This document shows positions 4,847-6,527 of a stretch of DNA of 6,527 bases, piece by piece. The notes beneath the pieces are model-generated. The model was not told the DNA's origin, ran no database searches, and saw only the letters and a program-made list of their open reading frames with translations. The translations under genes were made by a program, and so were the position numbers. Positions within the stretch are counted from its first letter, which is position 1. Every line of letters starts with the position of its first letter. The stretch is from Atopobiaceae bacterium (GTDB lineage Bacteria; Actinomycetota; Coriobacteriia; Coriobacteriales; Atopobiaceae): contig JAFWLX010000195.1 of NCBI GenBank assembly GCA_017510875.1, positions 1 through 6,527 on the forward strand, written 5' to 3'.

Positions 4847-5740
4847 ATGAGTGATGTACGCAACCTGACCGGCTCAATTGTGGCTTTGGTCACCCCTTTC
4901 AAGGACAACGGCGACGTGGACTTTGCTGCACTTGACCGCCTGGTTGACTTCCACCTTGCCAATGGCACCGATGCCATCTTGGTGCTGGGCACTACGGGCG
5001 AGAGCTCGACCATGACCGATGCCGAGGACGTGGCGGTTGCCCAGCACGTGGTCAACCGCGTGAACGGCGCCATCCCCATCATCGGCGGCGCGGGCTCCAA
5101 CGCCACGCACGAGAGCATTGCCAAGGCCAAGAGCCTGCAGATGATTGGCTGCGACGCACTCCTGCTCATCACGCCCTACTACAACAAGTCCAACGAGGAG
5201 GGCATCTACCATCACTTCCTCGATGTCCTTGACGCAACCGAGATTCCTTCGATCCTTTACAACATCCCTGGTCGCACGGGCTGCTCAATCAGTGAGCGCA
5301 ATGTGGTACGTCTGGCCGAGCACCCCAACGTGATGGGCATCAAGGAAGCCTCTGGATCCATCAGCTATGCAACCACCGTGGCCCAGTACCTCTCCGACGA
5401 CTTCCGCATGTACTCTGGCAACGATGATATGGTGGTGCCCATTCTGTCGCTGGGCGGCTCGGGCGTCATCAGCGTGTGGGCCAACATTCGTCCGCAGCAG
5501 GTCCATGACATGGTGGACAAGTATCTCAACCACGACTACCAGGGTGCGCTGCGCATCCAGCTCGACGAGCTTGAGCTTATCCACGCGCTGTTCTGTGAGG
5601 TCAACCCCATTCCGGTGAAGGCCGCACTTGCCAAGATGGGGCTCATCACCGAGGCCTACCGCCAGCCGCTGTGGCCCATGGCCGACGCCACGCGCCAGCG
5701 CCTCTATGCTGCCATGGAGGAGGTCGGTCTCATTGACTAG
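4847..5740 (+). CDS. dapA: 4-hydroxy-tetrahydrodipicolinate synthase
   Basis: DapA condenses pyruvate with aspartate 4-semialdehyde, the first committed step to diaminopimelate (for peptidoglycan) and lysine. The 297 residues are a usual length for this cytoplasmic TIM-barrel enzyme. Visible features are VTPF (15-18), the GTTGES turn (48-53) with the catalytic-triad Thr, GGAGSNAT (80-87), the TPYYNK segment (109-114), Tyr138 in YNIPGRT with substrate-binding Arg143, and the Schiff-base Lys166 in GIKEASG. The ATG at 4847 is preceded by AAAGGAG (4832-4838) with an 8-nt spacer; an upstream in-frame ATG at 4805 lies ahead of this site and would add unrelated residues. It is first in an operon with dapB behind a lysine riboswitch, so high lysine should lower its expression. 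All key residues are present. Confidence 0.97.
   Translation: MSDVRNLTGSIVALVTPFKDNGDVDFAALDRLVDFHLANGTDAILVLGTTGESSTMTDAEDVAVAQHVVNRVNGAIPIIGGAGSNATHESIAKAKSLQMIGCDALLLITPYYNKSNEEGIYHHFLDVLDATEIPSILYNIPGRTGCSISERNVVRLAEHPNVMGIKEASGSISYATTVAQYLSDDFRMYSGNDDMVVPILSLGGSGVISVWANIRPQQVHDMVDKYLNHDYQGALRIQLDELELIHALFCEVNPIPVKAALAKMGLITEAYRQPLWPMADATRQRLYAAMEEVGLID
5716..5723 (+). promoter_or_regulatory. Ribosome binding site fixing the dapB start
   Basis: GGAGGAGG inside the last codons of dapA lies 9 nt before TTG 5733-5735. This strong site favours the TTG over the in-frame ATG at 5706, which lies upstream of it. Confidence 0.65.
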
Positions 5741-6464
5741 CAACCTTACGACGGTCGTCCTTATTGGTGGCGGGCGCATGGGCAAGCTCATTGCCAACAC
5801 GCTGGAGGACGACGGCAATTTCCTGATCCTTGGAACCTACGACATTGACAATATCGACGAGCTTGACGAGGCTGCGCTCGAGGCCGACCTTGCTATCGAC
5901 TTCTCTAACGTGGCGGCATTGCCGCATGTGGCTGCATACGTCACACGAACCGGTGCGGCTCTTGTGAGCGGCACTACAGGCTACAGCGAGAGCCAGATGG
6001 TCAAGCTGCGTGCCCTGGGCATGCTCGCGCCGGTTATCTGGAGCGGCAACTACTCGCTGGGTGTGGCGGCACTGCGCCACGCGACCAAGCTCGTGGCTGA
6101 TGCACTGCAGGATTGGGACGTCGAGATCGTGGAAACCCACCACAACCAGAAGGCGGACGCACCCTCGGGTACCGCCGAGATGCTGCGTGCCTGCATTGAC
6201 CCCACGGGCGAGGTTCCCGTGGCCTACGGTCGCCAGGGCATGGTGGGCGCTCGTCCGCAGCGCGAGATTGGCATGCACGCGCTGCGCGGCGGCACCGTGG
6301 CCGGCCTGCACGAGGTGCACTTCTTTGGCGTTGACGAGGAGCTGTGTCTAACGCATCGTGCCACGAGCCGCCAGATCTTTGTGAATGGTGCGGTGGCTGC
6401 GGCCAAGCGCCTCTTGGGCTGCAAGCGTGGCTTCTACACCTTTGATCAGCTTATGTTTGAGTAG
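5733..6464 (+). CDS. dapB: 4-hydroxy-tetrahydrodipicolinate reductase
   Basis: DapB reduces the DapA product with NAD(P)H to tetrahydrodipicolinate. The 243 residues are slightly short but within the family. Features are the nucleotide-binding loop GGGRMGK (12-18), SGTTGYSE, the SGNYSLGV segment, the catalytic motif ETHHNQKADAPSGTA (134-148) with His136 and Lys140, and the C-terminal HEVHFFG and TFDQLMF stretches. The start is taken as TTG 5733, which overlaps dapA by 8 bp and gives the N-terminus (M)TSNLTTVVLIGGGRMG. ATG 5706 would add nine residues that lack any family look. The overlap suggests translational coupling with dapA. The enzyme should work directly on the unstable DapA product in the same pathway and share the lysine riboswitch control. 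Confidence 0.96.
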   Translation: MTSNLTTVVLIGGGRMGKLIANTLEDDGNFLILGTYDIDNIDELDEAALEADLAIDFSNVAALPHVAAYVTRTGAALVSGTTGYSESQMVKLRALGMLAPVIWSGNYSLGVAALRHATKLVADALQDWDVEIVETHHNQKADAPSGTAEMLRACIDPTGEVPVAYGRQGMVGARPQREIGMHALRGGTVAGLHEVHFFGVDEELCLTHRATSRQIFVNGAVAAAKRLLGCKRGFYTFDQLMFE

Positions 6465-6469
6465 GTGGC

Positions 6470-6490
6470 ACACGCCTGAGGACGTGTTTT
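6470..6490 (+). terminator. First terminator-like hairpin after dapB
   Basis: ACACGCC (6470-6476) pairs with GG and CGTGT (6480-6481 and 6483-6487, one bulged A) around a TGA loop. TTTT follows at 6487-6490. It begins 5 bp after the dapB stop. A modest intrinsic terminator. Confidence 0.5.
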
Positions 6491-6499
6491 ACCCATCAC

Positions 6500-6521
6500 A
6501 AGGGGGGCAGCCCCTTTCTGT
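6500..6521 (+). terminator. Second terminator after dapB
   Basis: AAGGGG (6500-6505) pairs with CCCCTT (6511-6516) over a GGCAG loop, followed by TCTGTT. Together with the hairpin just upstream it probably ends the dapAB transcript. Confidence 0.6.
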
Positions 6522-6527
6522 TCCACA

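Noticed and set aside
5628..5732. Upstream extension of dapB inside dapA
   Set aside because: The extra residues are the dapA sequence in another frame; the Rossmann loop begins just after TTG 5733.

Overview
The window looks like chromosomal DNA from a GC-rich Gram-positive bacterium, most likely an actinomycete of the Coriobacteriia (Olsenella, Atopobium or Collinsella type). This is inferred from GC-rich codon use, strong purine-rich ribosome binding sites, and transport and lysine genes controlled by riboswitches in cis. No rRNA, tRNA or CRISPR array is visible, and the species cannot be fixed from the sequence alone.

Left part (1-1350), decayed accessory DNA. On the minus strand lies the 5' part of an IS110-family transposase. 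It breaks off at the KTDRR motif, just before the fourth catalytic acid. Upstream of its start is about 130 bp of hairpin-rich non-coding DNA, where IS110-type elements encode their bridge RNA. Facing the other way is a DUF3800 gene split by one apparent single-base deletion near 659-664. The two divergent start regions carry a near-perfect 15-bp inverted repeat.

Middle part (1354-4371), a thiamine-precursor uptake operon. A TPP riboswitch and an intrinsic terminator precede thiX (permease), thiY (lipoprotein binding protein of the NMT1/THI5 type) and thiZ (ATPase). The genes are tightly packed (2-bp gap, then a 1-bp overlap). They should import formylaminopyrimidine/HMP-type pyrimidines for thiamine salvage and be switched off when TPP is plentiful. 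The operon is followed by a striking 134-bp palindrome with 44-bp perfect arms, possibly a MITE or a very large RNA hairpin.

Right part (4372-6527), a lysine/diaminopimelate module. A lysine riboswitch (L-box) and a weaker candidate terminator precede dapA and dapB, which overlap by 8 bp. They encode the first two committed steps from aspartate semialdehyde towards diaminopimelate and lysine. Two terminator-like hairpins close the operon.

No clearly new multi-gene system is present. The parts most worth a second look are the long palindrome, the IS110/DUF3800 junction with its structured spacer and inverted repeat, and the details of the two riboswitch expression platforms.
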